This document shows, piece by piece, positions 1 through 9,616 of a DNA stretch of 64,000 nt (position 1 is its first letter; every line of letters starts with the position of its first letter). The notes under the pieces were generated by a model. That model worked only from the letters and a program-made list of their open reading frames with translations, ran no database searches and was not told the DNA's origin. The stretch spans positions 124,001 through 188,000 of the forward strand of contig CAKVLH010000002.1 in assembly GCA_934757245.1 (NCBI GenBank), given 5' to 3'. The stretch is from an uncultured Candidatus Melainabacteria bacterium. Lineage in GTDB: Bacteria; Cyanobacteriota; Vampirovibrionia; Gastranaerophilales; Gastranaerophilaceae. Made by a program: the position numbers and the translations under genes.

Positions 1-67
1 GTGTATATCCGCGCTTTTCGCGTAATTCCTTAATTCTTCTACCTAAGAGTTCTTTAATTCTATTCAT
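1..67 (-). CDS. XRE-type helix-turn-helix regulator, N-terminal fragment cut by the window edge
   Basis: An ATG at 67 on the minus strand opens a frame of 22 codons that runs off the left edge. It reads MNRIKELLGRRIKELREKRG and then Y-T. This is the usual start of an XRE/Cro-type DNA-binding domain: a first helix rich in Lys and Arg, followed by the RG(Y/L)T-Q turn. A weak purine stretch (AAAGG) precedes the ATG. The rest of the protein is outside the window, so whether it is a stand-alone repressor or an antitoxin cannot be told. Confidence 0.55.
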   Translation of the reverse strand, partial: MNRIKELLGRRIKELREKRGYT

Positions 68-125
68 GCCTTTAGGATAAAACCTATTATAAAAAATTGT
101 AACGATACGGTTAGTGTAATTAGTA

Positions 126-154
126 TTGACAATATGAAGATTGCATAGTAGACT
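126..154 (+). promoter_or_regulatory. Promoter with consensus -35
   Basis: A perfect TTGACA at 126-131 is followed after exactly 17 bp by TAGACT at 149-154, which matches the -10 consensus at four of six positions. Transcription would start near 161 on the plus strand. No protein gene lies downstream on that strand before the terminator at 231-260, so the promoter appears to drive a short RNA. Confidence 0.55.
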
Positions 155-160
155 AATATA

Positions 161-260
161 TATAGTAACGCATATTCATTGTTGCTATTCAATGTAATAT
201 AGTGTTATTATATATAGTTGGAAGTATGAAGGCTAAAACCACATCTTTAGCCTTTTTTTT
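161..260 (+). ncRNA. Candidate small structured RNA of about 100 nt
   Basis: The segment lies between a good promoter (126-154) and a textbook intrinsic terminator: GGCTAAA at 231-237 pairs with TTTAGCC at 246-252 and is followed by eight T. In between, the AT-rich arms around 152-170 and 203-218 can pair to form a long stem. At its tip is a small hairpin with CATTG and CAATG arms. The only reading frame starts at a late ATG and runs through the terminator stem, so a coding role is unlikely. I do not recognise the RNA family; 6S, SRP and tmRNA signatures were not seen. Confidence 0.45.
231..260 (+). terminator. Intrinsic terminator
   Basis: A 7-bp stem (GGCTAAA / TTTAGCC) with an 8-nt loop is followed by an eight-T run on the plus strand. 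The opposite strand lacks a T-run, so the terminator serves plus-strand transcription and defines the 3' end of the small RNA candidate. Confidence 0.7.
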
Positions 261-305
261 ATGCTTAGACTTCCTTTTCTGTTTTGTGAATTAACCAATA
301 TAGAT

Positions 306-938
306 TTAGAATTCATTTACTACATATATTTTCAAAGCCGGTGATTCTTTTGTATCATCTCCGTAGTGAGAGAATACAATTTTTCCGGCATGAGAAAGTC
401 TTATAAACGGTTTGATGTATTCAGGACATACAGAAGCCGGTTTGTAGTTGTATTTGTAAAATGATTGATTTGTATCATTTAACAATAAAATATTTTTCTT
501 AGAAAAGAATTTTTTGTAAATTGTAATTTCATTGTTTTTGAAGTCAGAAACTCTGATAATACTGTAATCCGGATAAAGTTCTTGAATTTCATCTACATTT
601 AATTCTTTGGCTACAAATTTGTTGTTTTCGTAAACGTATTTGTAAAATTTCAATTCTTGAGAATTTATACCTATAAATTCTCCATCATGTATGAATCCGA
701 TGTTAGTTTCAGGCCCGATTGCAAGTTTTTTGTCTTTGTAATAATATTCTACAAATCCGCCAGAACCTATGAATGATTTGTTTTTAAGTTGAATGTCGTT
801 ATTTGTTTGTTGATTAGTTGCCCAACTTGAATTTTCAGGATTATAAAAAATATGTTCTTTTTCTTTGATATATGTATAAGCAGATGCTGAGGATGCACAG
901 ATACAAAATGCAAAAATTGCTAATAATAATTTTTTCAT
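306..938 (-). CDS. Secreted hypothetical protein, 210 aa
   Basis: I do not recognise this family. The N-terminus is a clear Sec signal peptide: MKK, a hydrophobic core around residues 4-16, then an A-S-A type cleavage site near residue 20. The mature part is rich in Lys, Tyr, Phe and Asn. It has one C-P pair near residue 169 and no motif I can name. GGAGAG lies 8 nt upstream of the ATG. The gene is divergent from the ACT protein at 1026 and has no operon partner. It is probably an exported protein; function unknown. Confidence 0.75.
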   Translation of the reverse strand: MKKLLLAIFAFCICASSASAYTYIKEKEHIFYNPENSSWATNQQTNNDIQLKNKSFIGSGGFVEYYYKDKKLAIGPETNIGFIHDGEFIGINSQELKFYKYVYENNKFVAKELNVDEIQELYPDYSIIRVSDFKNNEITIYKKFFSKKNILLLNDTNQSFYKYNYKPASVCPEYIKPFIRLSHAGKIVFSHYGDDTKESPALKIYVVNEF

Positions 939-1025
939 AATAAACTCTCCTTTGATAAAGATATTTTAACACTAAAAATAAAAATTTCATGCTAGAATTA
1001 GAGTATAAATTATAGGAGAGTAAAA

Positions 1026-1304
1026 ATGGACGATTACAAAATTATTATTACAGTTTCAGGCTCTGATAAAGTTGGTATTGTATCAAGCATTTCAACAGTT
1101 CTTTCTAAATATAAGGTTAATATAGAAGATATTAAACAAACATTGATGCAAGGACATTTTGTAATGTTCATGTTATGCGATATTGAACATTCAGAATTAA
1201 ATTTTAAAGATTTAAAAAATGCTTTGATTGAAGAAGGTAATAGATTAGAAGTTGAAGTTTGGGTTCAGAAAAAAGGTATTTTTGAAAAAATGCATACTGT
1301 TTAG
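1026..1304 (+). CDS. ACT domain protein (UPF0237 / GcvR-like)
   Basis: The 92-aa protein consists of essentially one ACT domain. It opens with the typical strand-loop pattern (IIITVSGSDKVGIVSSIS), followed by a helix and the second strand, and a C-terminal strand carrying a polar tail. Stand-alone ACT proteins of the UPF0237 group are thought to bind small ligands such as amino acids; the ligand here is unknown. Length fits the family (about 90 aa). AGGAGAG precedes the ATG, and a TATAAA -10-like hexamer lies about 25 nt upstream. A tRNA-Ser gene follows 62 bp downstream on the same strand. Confidence 0.85.
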   Translation: MDDYKIIITVSGSDKVGIVSSISTVLSKYKVNIEDIKQTLMQGHFVMFMLCDIEHSELNFKDLKNALIEEGNRLEVEVWVQKKGIFEKMHTV

Positions 1305-1366
1305 AAGAAAATTAAAAAAAGACTTCCAAAAATAAAAGGTTTATGTTATTATAGGTTTATTGCCGA

Positions 1367-1456
1367 GGAGACGTGGCCGAGTAGGCTGAAGGCGGCACCC
1401 TGCTAAGGTGTTATATGGGGCAACCTGTATCGTGGGTTCGAATCCCACCGTCTCCG
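1367..1456 (+). tRNA. tRNA-Ser (anticodon GCT)
   Basis: This is a class II tRNA with a long variable arm. The acceptor stem is GGAGACG (1367-1373) paired with CGTCTCC (1449-1455), with G1456 as discriminator. The D arm begins TGGCCGAG. The anticodon stem CACC/GGTG holds the loop CTGCTAA, with anticodon GCT at 1402-1404, reading AGC and AGT serine codons. The T loop is GTTCGAATC. CCA is not encoded. Confidence 0.97.
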
Positions 1457-1460
1457 ATTT

Positions 1461-1486
1461 AAACCCACCTTTCGGTGGGTTTTTTA
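1461..1486 (+). terminator. Terminator after tRNA-Ser
   Basis: A nine-base stem (AAACCCACC at 1461-1469 with GGTGGGTTT at 1474-1482) and a TTTC loop run into a T stretch, immediately 3' of the tRNA. Confidence 0.85.
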
Positions 1487-1570
1487 TTGGATATTTTTTA
1501 GCAAACTACAATGTTACAATTTTAGATATTGCCCCTGCTGACAAAAAAAAATCTGTTTAATATTATATTT

Positions 1571-1603
1571 AAAAAGGTGGAAATCGCTTACGCTTTTTCC
1601 ACC
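1571..1603 (-). terminator. Terminator after clpX
   Basis: On the minus strand GGTGGAAA and TTTCCACC form a stem (1576-1603) followed by a T-run that corresponds to the AAAAA at 1571-1575. It lies about 40 bp beyond the clpX stop codon. Confidence 0.7.
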
Positions 1604-1641
1604 CAACAATACTTTTAATCTAATCTTTTATGTGTTTGTTA

Positions 1642-2973
1642 TTACGCAATTTCTGCTTTAGTTTTAATCGAATTATCAGTTGAATTGCTTTGTGGAAGAT
1701 GAATCAACTCTGCTGTATTATCAATCTCATCCTGCTTTTCAACCATATCCTTTGTAACCACGAATTTAGTAATATCGTGTTTTGTAGGAATGTCATACAT
1801 AACATCAAGCATTAATTCTTCAACAATAGAACGTAGTGCTCTTGCACCGGTCTTACGTTTAATTGCTTTTTTAGCAATCAAATCAATTGCTTCCGGTTCG
1901 AATTCCAAATCAACGCCATCCATTTCCATTAAGCATTTGTATTGCTTCAACACTGCATTCTTAGGCTCTGTCAAAATCATCTTCAATGTCTTTTCATCCA
2001 AAGCATCTAAAACTGCATAAACAGGAATACGACCGATAAATTCAGGAATCAAACCAAATTTAAGCAAATCTTCCGGTTGTAGTTTTTTAAGAATTTTAGC
2101 AGCAGCTTGTTCTTTTTCAGCTTGTGTTGGAGCAGATTTGCCAAAGCCGATTGAAGTACCGTCTTTAACACGGTGTTCAATAATCTTATCCAAATCAACA
2201 AACGCACCACCAACAATAAACAAAATGTTGCTTGTATCAATTTGAATCATCTCTTGTTGAGGATGTTTTCTTCCGCCTTGTGGAGGAACATTTGATAAAG
2301 TACCTTCAATAAGCTTCAATAATGCTTGTTGAACGCCTTCACCGGAAACATCTCTTGTAATAGAAGTGTTTTCAGATTTTCTTGCGATTTTGTCGATTTC
2401 ATCAATATAGATAATGCCTTTTTCTGCCTTTTTAGCATCATAATCAGCGTTTTGATATAATCTTAAAAGTATATTTTCAACGTCATCACCAACATAACCG
2501 GCTTCAGTCAATGTTGTAGCATCAGCTACAGCAAACGGAACATCAAGCATTTTTGCCAAAGTTTGAGCCAACAAAGTTTTACCGCTACCTGTTGGTCCAA
2601 CAAGCAAGATGTTTGATTTTTGAATTTCAACACCGTTTGTATCGTTCTTTTGGTTGTGTCTTAAACGTTTGTAATGGTTATAAACAGCTACAGAAAGAAC
2701 TTTTTTTGCATCATCTTGACCCACAATATGTTGATCTAAATATTCTTTTATTTCATGCGGTTTTGGAATTGGTTTATCTTCAACATCTTCTGTTTTCTTT
2801 TCAGATTTTTCGCCTGTTTTTTCTTTTTGTTCAAAAAATTCTTCATCTAAAATTTCGTTGCATAACTCTACACATTCATCACAAATGAATACATCAGGGC
2901 CTGCAATTAATTTTTTTACCTGATCCTGCGTTTTGCCACAGAATGAACATTTTAACCTATCATTAGATGACAT
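1642..2973 (-). CDS. clpX: ATP-dependent Clp protease ATP-binding subunit ClpX
   Basis: ClpX is the AAA+ unfoldase that recognises tagged substrates and threads them into ClpP in the cytoplasm. The sequence shows the N-terminal C4 zinc-binding domain (Cys9, Cys12, Cys31, Cys34), Walker A GPTGSGKT near residues 126-133, the GYVGDD pore loop, Walker B IIYIDEID near 186-193, and a sensor-2 arginine in KTGARALRS. At 443 aa the length is normal; residues 47-70 form a Glu/Lys-rich linker between zinc and AAA+ domains. An AGGAG sequence precedes the ATG. clpP lies 123 bp upstream on the same strand, with a palindromic repeat between them. Confidence 0.97.
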   Translation of the reverse strand: MSSNDRLKCSFCGKTQDQVKKLIAGPDVFICDECVELCNEILDEEFFEQKEKTGEKSEKKTEDVEDKPIPKPHEIKEYLDQHIVGQDDAKKVLSVAVYNHYKRLRHNQKNDTNGVEIQKSNILLVGPTGSGKTLLAQTLAKMLDVPFAVADATTLTEAGYVGDDVENILLRLYQNADYDAKKAEKGIIYIDEIDKIARKSENTSITRDVSGEGVQQALLKLIEGTLSNVPPQGGRKHPQQEMIQIDTSNILFIVGGAFVDLDKIIEHRVKDGTSIGFGKSAPTQAEKEQAAAKILKKLQPEDLLKFGLIPEFIGRIPVYAVLDALDEKTLKMILTEPKNAVLKQYKCLMEMDGVDLEFEPEAIDLIAKKAIKRKTGARALRSIVEELMLDVMYDIPTKHDITKFVVTKDMVEKQDEIDNTAELIHLPQSNSTDNSIKTKAEIA

Positions 2974-3023
2974 AATTTCTCCTGTTTGTTGACTGTTTGG
3001 ATTTCTGTTTTTTGTCTTATGCT

Positions 3024-3088
3024 GTTGGGCTGAAAGCCCAACCTACATTTCTTGCTAAGAAATTCTACCCTCTCCCTAGGAGAGGGTA
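3024..3088. repeat. Two adjacent palindromic repeats between clpP and clpX
   Basis: GTTGGGCT-GAA-AGCCCAAC (3024-3042) is a perfect hairpin, and TACCCTCTCC-CTA-GGAGAGGGTA (3066-3088) is a second one. Relatives of the first occur near 7740 and 59835. Relatives of the second occur near 5720, 7835, 29880-30090, 32290, 33240 and 49721. Neither is followed by a T-run, so they look like dispersed repeats and not simple terminators. Confidence 0.75.
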
Positions 3089-3096
3089 ATTTCTGT

Positions 3097-3684
3097 TTAC
3101 ATAGCATCCTTAGTAATAACTTTATCAATCATACCGTATTCAAGAGCTTCTTGAGGTGTCATGATATAATCACGGTCAGTATCTTTTTCAATTTTCTTGA
3201 TTGATTGACCTGTGTTTGAAGCCATGATTTCGTTCAATGTCTTTTTGATTCTCAAAATTTCTTGAGCTTGAATTTCGATATCTGTTGCTTGACCTTGAGC
3301 GCCACCTAAAGGTTGGTGAATCAGCACTCTAGAGTGTGGAAGAGCCATTCTCTTACCTTTAGCACCAGAGCATAATAGAAATGCACCCATAGAAGCTGCT
3401 TGACCTAAACAAATTGTTTGAACGTCAGCTCTGATGTGTTGCATAGTATCATAAATTGCTAAACCTGCAGTTACGCTACCTCCTGGAGAGTTGATATATA
3501 ACATAATATCTTTTTCAGGGTTTTCGCTATCTAACAAAAGAAGCTGTGCAACGATTAGGTTTGCAACCATATCATCAACAGGTGTTCCTAAAAAGATAAT
3601 TCTTTCTCTTAACAATCTTGAGAAGATATCAAAAGAACGTTCACCTCTGCTTGATTGTTCAATTACTACAGGTACAAAACTCAT
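3097..3684 (-). CDS. clpP: ATP-dependent Clp protease proteolytic subunit ClpP
   Basis: ClpP is the tetradecameric serine peptidase that partners ClpX (encoded next, downstream). The catalytic triad is visible: Ser98 in GQAASMG, His123 in VLIHQP and Asp172 in DRDYIM. The 195-aa length and the oxyanion-loop motif SPGGSV near residue 66 are standard for the family. AAAGGAAA lies upstream of the ATG. The usual upstream neighbour, the trigger-factor gene tig, is absent; instead the gene is preceded by an AT-rich promoter region. Confidence 0.97.
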   Translation of the reverse strand: MSFVPVVIEQSSRGERSFDIFSRLLRERIIFLGTPVDDMVANLIVAQLLLLDSENPEKDIMLYINSPGGSVTAGLAIYDTMQHIRADVQTICLGQAASMGAFLLCSGAKGKRMALPHSRVLIHQPLGGAQGQATDIEIQAQEILRIKKTLNEIMASNTGQSIKKIEKDTDRDYIMTPQEALEYGMIDKVITKDAM

Positions 3685-3813
3685 TTCTTATTTTCCTTTC
3701 TTATTATGTATAAAAGTGTCAATAACATTATACATTATATAAACAATTTCACAAATAATTAATTCGTATGAAATATTCTTCTTATTGGGTCAATGATATT
3801 TTAGCATGAAAAC

Positions 3814-3850
3814 AAAAAAATAGCTCTTTTTTATTTTTAAGAGCTATTTT
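3814..3850 (-). terminator. Terminator of the small secreted-protein gene
   Basis: AATAGCTCTT (3819-3828) and AAGAGCTATT (3839-3848) form a stem that is followed on the minus strand by a run of T (A-run at 3814-3820). It lies just beyond the stop codon of the gene at 3856-4182. Confidence 0.75.
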
Positions 3851-3855
3851 GGATT

Positions 3856-4182
3856 TTATTGTGCTTTTTGAAATAATGGTGTTTCTCTGTTTTGCAAACA
3901 AACTCCGAATTGACAACTTGAATTGTAATTAAAGTTATTTTCCTGTGGAGCAAAACTGTTTGCCTCACGTCTTATATCACTTCTATCTATAGGGTTTAAT
4001 CGAGCTTCAGGGGAGCCGGAAAATTCCTTAATATTGCCACTTGGATTATAAATAGGTGATACTTTTTCTCTAAATCCCGGAACTTGGCAAACAGTCGCAC
4101 CTTCGTCTATCGGGCATGTTGCAAAACTTGGTAAAAATGCACTGACGATTAGAATGGATGATAGTATTATAATCTTTTTCAT
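3856..4182 (-). CDS. Small secreted hypothetical protein, 108 aa
   Basis: Not recognised. A signal peptide (MKKIIILSS, hydrophobic to about residue 18, cleavage after S-F-A) is followed by a polar mature region rich in Pro, Asn and Arg. It has four Cys (in ATCPIDEG, TVCQVPG, SSCQFG and VCLQN), which could form disulfides outside the membrane. AGGAGAAAT precedes the ATG, and a terminator follows closely, so it is probably a single-gene transcript. Confidence 0.65.
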   Translation of the reverse strand: MKKIIILSSILIVSAFLPSFATCPIDEGATVCQVPGFREKVSPIYNPSGNIKEFSGSPEARLNPIDRSDIRREANSFAPQENNFNYNSSCQFGVCLQNRETPLFQKAQ

Positions 4183-4285
4183 AATTTCTCCTTTTTTAAT
4201 GATATTTAAATCTTGCTTAAATATATATTAGGAGATTTTTAAAAATTATCATTAACCACTCTGACTAAGACTTTTAGGCTATTAT

Positions 4286-4843
4286 CTATAGTTCAAAATA
4301 CTCTGCTTTGTCTAAAGTGCGTTCGTCTCTATAATAGCTGTTGTAAAGTTTTGCTTTCTTAATTATGTCATACCATTGATTATAATGGTACATAAAATCA
4401 TCTTTATTTTTGTTCATATAATGGATTGTAACGATGCCCTCATATCCTTTCGTTACACGCAAAAACTCACATTGACCTTGCACTTTATTATAATTAGTTG
4501 TACATCTTCCGACAATTGCGTCGTTTTCTGTCAACCTCAAGGTTTTGTAAGGAGAAGTCGGATTTATTTTTTGCATTTTGTCGGTTGTGTTTGACAAAAA
4601 TACATTAATCGGATAGTTTGAATACTTGTAAGAATGGATTACAATCGCTCTCGACCAATTATCGCGTGCTTGTCCTCTGGGGACATACTGCAAAAGCGCT
4701 TCATTGCCGATTTTTTTGTAATACGCTTTTACCCAAAGTTCTTTGTTCGGAAACTTTATTATAATTGTTTCGTAAGCAAAAACGCAGAGTGTAGAAAGTA
4801 AAAATACTGTGCAAGTTAGGCTAAATAAAAGGGCTTTTTTCAT
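4286..4843 (-). CDS. Secreted hypothetical protein, 185 aa
   Basis: Not recognised. It begins MKKALLFSLTC with a hydrophobic signal segment to about residue 23 (VFA). The mature part is rich in Tyr, Lys and Asn and has a Cys pair near residues 114 and 125 that could be exported and oxidised. I chose the ATG at 4843 over a TTG two codons upstream because GGGAG then sits 9 nt away and not 3 nt. The start lies inside the 3' end of the Nif3 gene (overlap of about 23 bp), so the two are likely co-transcribed. Confidence 0.7.
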   Translation of the reverse strand: MKKALLFSLTCTVFLLSTLCVFAYETIIIKFPNKELWVKAYYKKIGNEALLQYVPRGQARDNWSRAIVIHSYKYSNYPINVFLSNTTDKMQKINPTSPYKTLRLTENDAIVGRCTTNYNKVQGQCEFLRVTKGYEGIVTIHYMNKNKDDFMYHYNQWYDIIKKAKLYNSYYRDERTLDKAEYFEL

Positions 4844-5486
4844 TCGCAATCACTCCCTTTTCTCCAACTTCTGTTATCTCGTGCAACAATTTCGGCGCGA
4901 AAATTTCGCTTTCAAAATGTCCGATATCAAAAACAACTTTTCTAGCGTCTAATGCTGTGTGAAACTTCAAATCTCCGGTAACAAATGCGTCTGTTTGACC
5001 TATGAATTCTGAACCTGAACCGGCACAGAAACCAATAGTTTGAACTTCTTGCGCGTCATAATTATTAACATATCTTAGCTTTGGCGAAATTTTTAATAAT
5101 TTGTTTTTAAGTTCTTCGACCGAAATAGGTTTTTCAAGCTCTACAACTCTTACAAAGTCATCATTGTAGCTTTTTTTAAAGCCGAGCTTTTTTATGATTA
5201 AATCAGTTGTTCCGCCTTCTGCGCGGTCTAAATTTGTATGCGCGCAGTACATGTTGATTTTGCGATATTCCAAAGGAACAAAAAACAATGGATGGTGCGA
5301 AATTATCATATCGCAATTTTGTGTAATTGCTTGTTCAAAAACCTTGTCGGTAATTGTCAGCGCGAACATGATTTTGTTGACCTCATTGTTTGCAAGCTCT
5401 ACAATCCAACCGCTTGCGTCCCATTTTTCTTGGGTTTCAAGTGGTGCAAACTCTTCTATTTTTCGCACAATCTCGTACTTATTCAA
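4821..5486 (-). CDS. Nif3-like dinuclear metal centre protein (YbgI/NIF3 family)
   Basis: Nif3 family proteins form ring-shaped hexamers with a two-metal site; some are annotated as GTP cyclohydrolase 1 type 2, but the real function is unsettled. Family hallmarks seen: FAPLETQEKWD near the N-terminus, MIISHHPLFF with the metal-binding His pair, AHTNLDRAEGG, CAGSGSEF, and a C-terminal DIGHFESE. I place the start at a TTG (5486). A strong GGAGG (5493-5497) sits 6 nt upstream, and the protein then starts where family members do. An in-frame ATG at 5537 would add 17 residues and overlap coaBC by 59 bp. The TTG overlaps the last codons of coaBC, which suggests translational coupling. Confidence 0.85.
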   Translation of the reverse strand: MNKYEIVRKIEEFAPLETQEKWDASGWIVELANNEVNKIMFALTITDKVFEQAITQNCDMIISHHPLFFVPLEYRKINMYCAHTNLDRAEGGTTDLIIKKLGFKKSYNDDFVRVVELEKPISVEELKNKLLKISPKLRYVNNYDAQEVQTIGFCAGSGSEFIGQTDAFVTGDLKFHTALDARKVVFDIGHFESEIFAPKLLHEITEVGEKGVIANEKSPFI

Positions 5487-6699
5487 AAATTTCCTCCAAA
5501 ATACGTTTTGCAATATTTTGTTTTGTATCTTTTTCAATATGTTTGATGTTTAAATCTTTATCAAGAATATAAATCTCGTTTTCGTTGCTGTTAAATCCGA
5601 TATCTTTGCGCGAAATATCATTCGCAACCAAATAATCACAGCCTTTAGCTTGGATTTTTTTCTTAGCGTTTTCTATTAAGTTTTCGCTTTCAGCGCAGAA
5701 TCCAACGATAAGCGGATATGCTCCCTCGCTCCTAGAGTGAGAAGGTTGGGGTGCGGGGGTATTCCTCAATTGTTTCAAGTCGCATATCTCTTTCAAAATG
5801 TCCGGATTTTTCACCAACTCTAACGTAATTTCTTCTTCCGCACCTTTTTTAATCTTTTGTTCAGAATAATTTTTAACTCTGTAATCAGAAACCGCTGCTG
5901 CCATAATTACGCAATCTTGAGAATTCAAATATTCTTTTACGACTGCTTCCATTTCTTGTGCTGTTTCTGTAACAATATTTTTGTAAGGCTTTTTAACTTT
6001 AAAAGTCGAAACCAACGTAACTTCTGCACCTTCGGAAGCTGCTACGTCCGCCAGAGCTATACCCATTTTGCCGGAAGATGAGTTTGAAATGTATCTTACG
6101 GGGTCGATTTTTTCTTTTGTTCCACCGGCTGTAATCAAAATTTTTTTACCGTTTAATTTGCCTTGAGATAAAATTCTGTCTGTTTCTTCAAAAATTTCTT
6201 CGACTTCGCGCATTCTTCCTTTGCCGTTAGTTCCGCAAGCTAAGAAACCGTCATCCGGCTCCAAAATATGATATCCGTTTTGTTTAAGCTTTTGTAAGTT
6301 TTCTTGAATAAACGGATTTTCCCACATATTAGTATTCATCGCTGGTGCAATTAAAAATGGTTTATTAAAAGCGCATGCAGTTGACAACAGCAGATTATCA
6401 CAGATTCCGTTTGCAAGTTTAGAAATCGTATTGGCGCTAGCCGGTGCAATTACAAAAATATCTGCTTCGCTAAGTGCGATGTGTTCAGGTTTGTATTCAT
6501 CAATTTCAAAATTATCCACGTAAACTTCGTTATTTGAAAGTGTTTGAAGTGTTAATTTCGTAACAAAATTTAAAGCGTTTGGAGTCAAAACAACTTGTAC
6601 GTTCGCTCTTGCTTTTTTGTATAGTCTTATAAGTTCGCATATCTTGTATCCAGCGATACCGCCTGTAATCCCGATTAAAATATTTTTATTTTTTAGCAT
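5479..6699 (-). CDS. coaBC: Bifunctional phosphopantothenoylcysteine decarboxylase / phosphopantothenate-cysteine ligase
   Basis: CoaBC (Dfp) makes 4'-phosphopantetheine precursors for coenzyme A: the CoaB half ligates cysteine and the CoaC half decarboxylates. The N-terminal flavoprotein domain shows GITGGIAGYK, the IAPASANT stretch, APAMNTNMW and the catalytic LACG. The C-terminal ligase half starts at ITAGGTKEKIDPVR and contains NSSSGKMG, NPDIL and the substrate loop. At about residues 312-327 it carries an unusual insert (PAPQPSHSRS) that exactly matches a palindromic repeat at 5719-5764; see findings. The promoter hexamer TATAAT is 6 nt before the ATG and no Shine-Dalgarno is seen. The pantothenate kinase coaX is 3.5 kb away. 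Confidence 0.95.
   Translation of the reverse strand: MLKNKNILIGITGGIAGYKICELIRLYKKARANVQVVLTPNALNFVTKLTLQTLSNNEVYVDNFEIDEYKPEHIALSEADIFVIAPASANTISKLANGICDNLLLSTACAFNKPFLIAPAMNTNMWENPFIQENLQKLKQNGYHILEPDDGFLACGTNGKGRMREVEEIFEETDRILSQGKLNGKKILITAGGTKEKIDPVRYISNSSSGKMGIALADVAASEGAEVTLVSTFKVKKPYKNIVTETAQEMEAVVKEYLNSQDCVIMAAAVSDYRVKNYSEQKIKKGAEEEITLELVKNPDILKEICDLKQLRNTPAPQPSHSRSEGAYPLIVGFCAESENLIENAKKKIQAKGCDYLVANDISRKDIGFNSNENEIYILDKDLNIKHIEKDTKQNIAKRILEEIFE
5719..5764 (-). repeat. Palindromic repeat inside coaBC, in frame
   Basis: The stretch contains CCCTCGCTCCTAGAGTGAG followed by GTTGGGGTGCGG, which is the same layout as the intergenic copy at 30061-30094. In coaBC it is read through in frame, adding about 16-20 residues at a site where family members have a short loop. 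Confidence 0.7.
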
Positions 6700-6705
6700 A
6701 GAAAT

Positions 6706-6711
6706 ATTATA
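6706..6711 (-). promoter_or_regulatory. Leaderless -10 hexamer of coaBC
   Basis: TATAAT on the minus strand ends exactly 6 nt before the coaBC ATG (6699), so transcription would start at the A of the start codon. No ribosome binding site is visible in between. Confidence 0.6.
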
Positions 6712-6777
6712 GCTTAAAGGTGTTAAAATGGCACGCTGGATTTTGTGGTTGATAATAAAACCTTATTGCTAATAATC

Positions 6778-7062
6778 TTAAGTCTTGTCTTTAGAATCAA
6801 AGAATTTTTCTTTTGCGCAAGTAATAACGCCTGCTCCGATACCAATAAGTCCGTTCATAACAATAGAGTTTTTTGCAGGAGATTTAAAGAAATGGCATTT
6901 GCGTGATACAAAATCTAATACAACACCAAAGCCGAACCATGCACCTGCTGTGCTCAAGCCGTCGTGCATTGGAGTTGAGATTGTGCGGGTTGGACTTGTA
7001 TTCTTTTTTTGCACACCAAAACTAACTTTTGGCGAGATATTTTGTATTCTCTGTACTCTCAT
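6778..7062 (-). CDS. Small hypothetical protein with N-terminal SFG motif, 94 aa
   Basis: Not recognised by function. The N-terminus MRVQRIQNISPKVSFGVQKK fits a pattern I associate with Gastranaerophilales small proteins (a basic start, then a short F-G motif). The middle (residues 38-50 and 68-82) has two Gly-rich hydrophobic stretches that could be membrane segments. The tail is Lys-rich. The opposite strand also has an open frame of the same length (6785-7069), but the minus-strand version has the more protein-like composition. Confidence 0.55.
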   Translation of the reverse strand: MRVQRIQNISPKVSFGVQKKNTSPTRTISTPMHDGLSTAGAWFGFGVVLDFVSRKCHFFKSPAKNSIVMNGLIGIGAGVITCAKEKFFDSKDKT

Positions 7063-7099
7063 AATATAGGGTTCGCTAATGTAAAATAATGTGAAAAAA

Positions 7100-7183
7100 T
7101 GCCGATGGCCGGGGTCGAACCGGCACGTAGTTGCCTACACCAGATTTTGAGTCTGGCACGTCTACCAATTCCATCACATCGGC
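7100..7183 (-). tRNA. tRNA-Leu (anticodon CAA)
   Basis: Class II tRNA on the minus strand. The acceptor stem GCCGATG/CATCGGC is at 7177-7183 and 7101-7107, with A (7100) as discriminator. The D arm has TGGAATTGGTAGACG, the anticodon stem CCAGA/TCTGG has loop CTCAAAA with anticodon CAA, a variable arm follows, and the T loop is GTTCGACCC. CCA is not encoded. Confidence 0.96.
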
Positions 7184-7333
7184 ATATTAAATTTTCAAAA
7201 CTTCAACAGTTAAAATCATTAAATCAAAAACAAATTAAAATAGCAAGGGGGAAATAAAAATCTCTTGGCTTCTTAATTCAATCATTAATTTTTTCTTAAC
7301 TTTTTTATTTTTTCTTAAAATCTGGGGTATAAA

Positions 7334-7339
7334 TATAAT
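7334..7339 (+). promoter_or_regulatory. Candidate -10 of the groES promoter
   Basis: TATAAT lies about 24 nt before the groES ATG and AGGAGG follows at about 7350. The -35 region is T-rich and poor. No CIRCE inverted repeat (TTAGCACTC, 9 nt, GAGTGCTAA) was seen, so HrcA control is not supported here. Confidence 0.45.
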
Positions 7340-7363
7340 TGTAGTAAATAGGAGGATTATATT

Positions 7364-7651
7364 ATGGCATTAAGACCTTTACAAGACAGAATCGTTATTA
7401 AAGTTATTGAAGATACAGAACAAACATCAGGCGGAATTTTTATTCCTGATAGTGCAAAAGAAAAACCACAAAAAGGTGAAGTAGTTGCAGTTGGCGAAGG
7501 TAAGACAAATGACAAAGGCGAAAAAGAACCTATGGAAGTTAAAGTAGGCGATATCGTTCTTTATGCTAAATACGCCGGTACAGACGTTAAAATGGATGGC
7601 GTTGAATATAAAATATTGTCAATCAAGGATGCGTTGGCAGTAGTTGAATAA
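7364..7651 (+). CDS. groES: Co-chaperonin GroES
   Basis: GroES forms the seven-membered lid of the GroEL folding chamber. The 95-aa sequence starts with [11 protein letters not shown], contains the mobile loop [15 protein letters not shown] (residues 21-35) that contacts GroEL, and the conserved [15 protein letters not shown] near residues 62-76. The length is standard. A strong AGGAGG Shine-Dalgarno precedes the ATG. groEL follows on the same strand, but 315 bp away and not the usual few tens of bases, because of an inserted repeat element. Confidence 0.97.
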   Translation: MALRPLQDRIVIKVIEDTEQTSGGIFIPDSAKEKPQKGEVVAVGEGKTNDKGEKEPMEVKVGDIVLYAKYAGTDVKMDGVEYKILSIKDALAVVE

Positions 7652-7653
7652 TA

Positions 7654-9615
<1,962 letters not shown>

Positions 9616-9616
<1 letters not shown>

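Noticed and set aside
230..300. 21-codon frame starting near 226 with GGAAG upstream
   Set aside because: It runs through the intrinsic terminator stem and T-run, so it is unlikely to be translated.
6785..7069. 94-codon frame on the plus strand opposite the SFG-motif protein
   Set aside because: Mirror of the minus-strand gene; composition (many Pro, Cys, Phe in low order) is less protein-like and no Shine-Dalgarno is seen.
7184..7363. CIRCE element upstream of groES
   Set aside because: Looked for TTAGCACTC-N9-GAGTGCTAA and found nothing similar.
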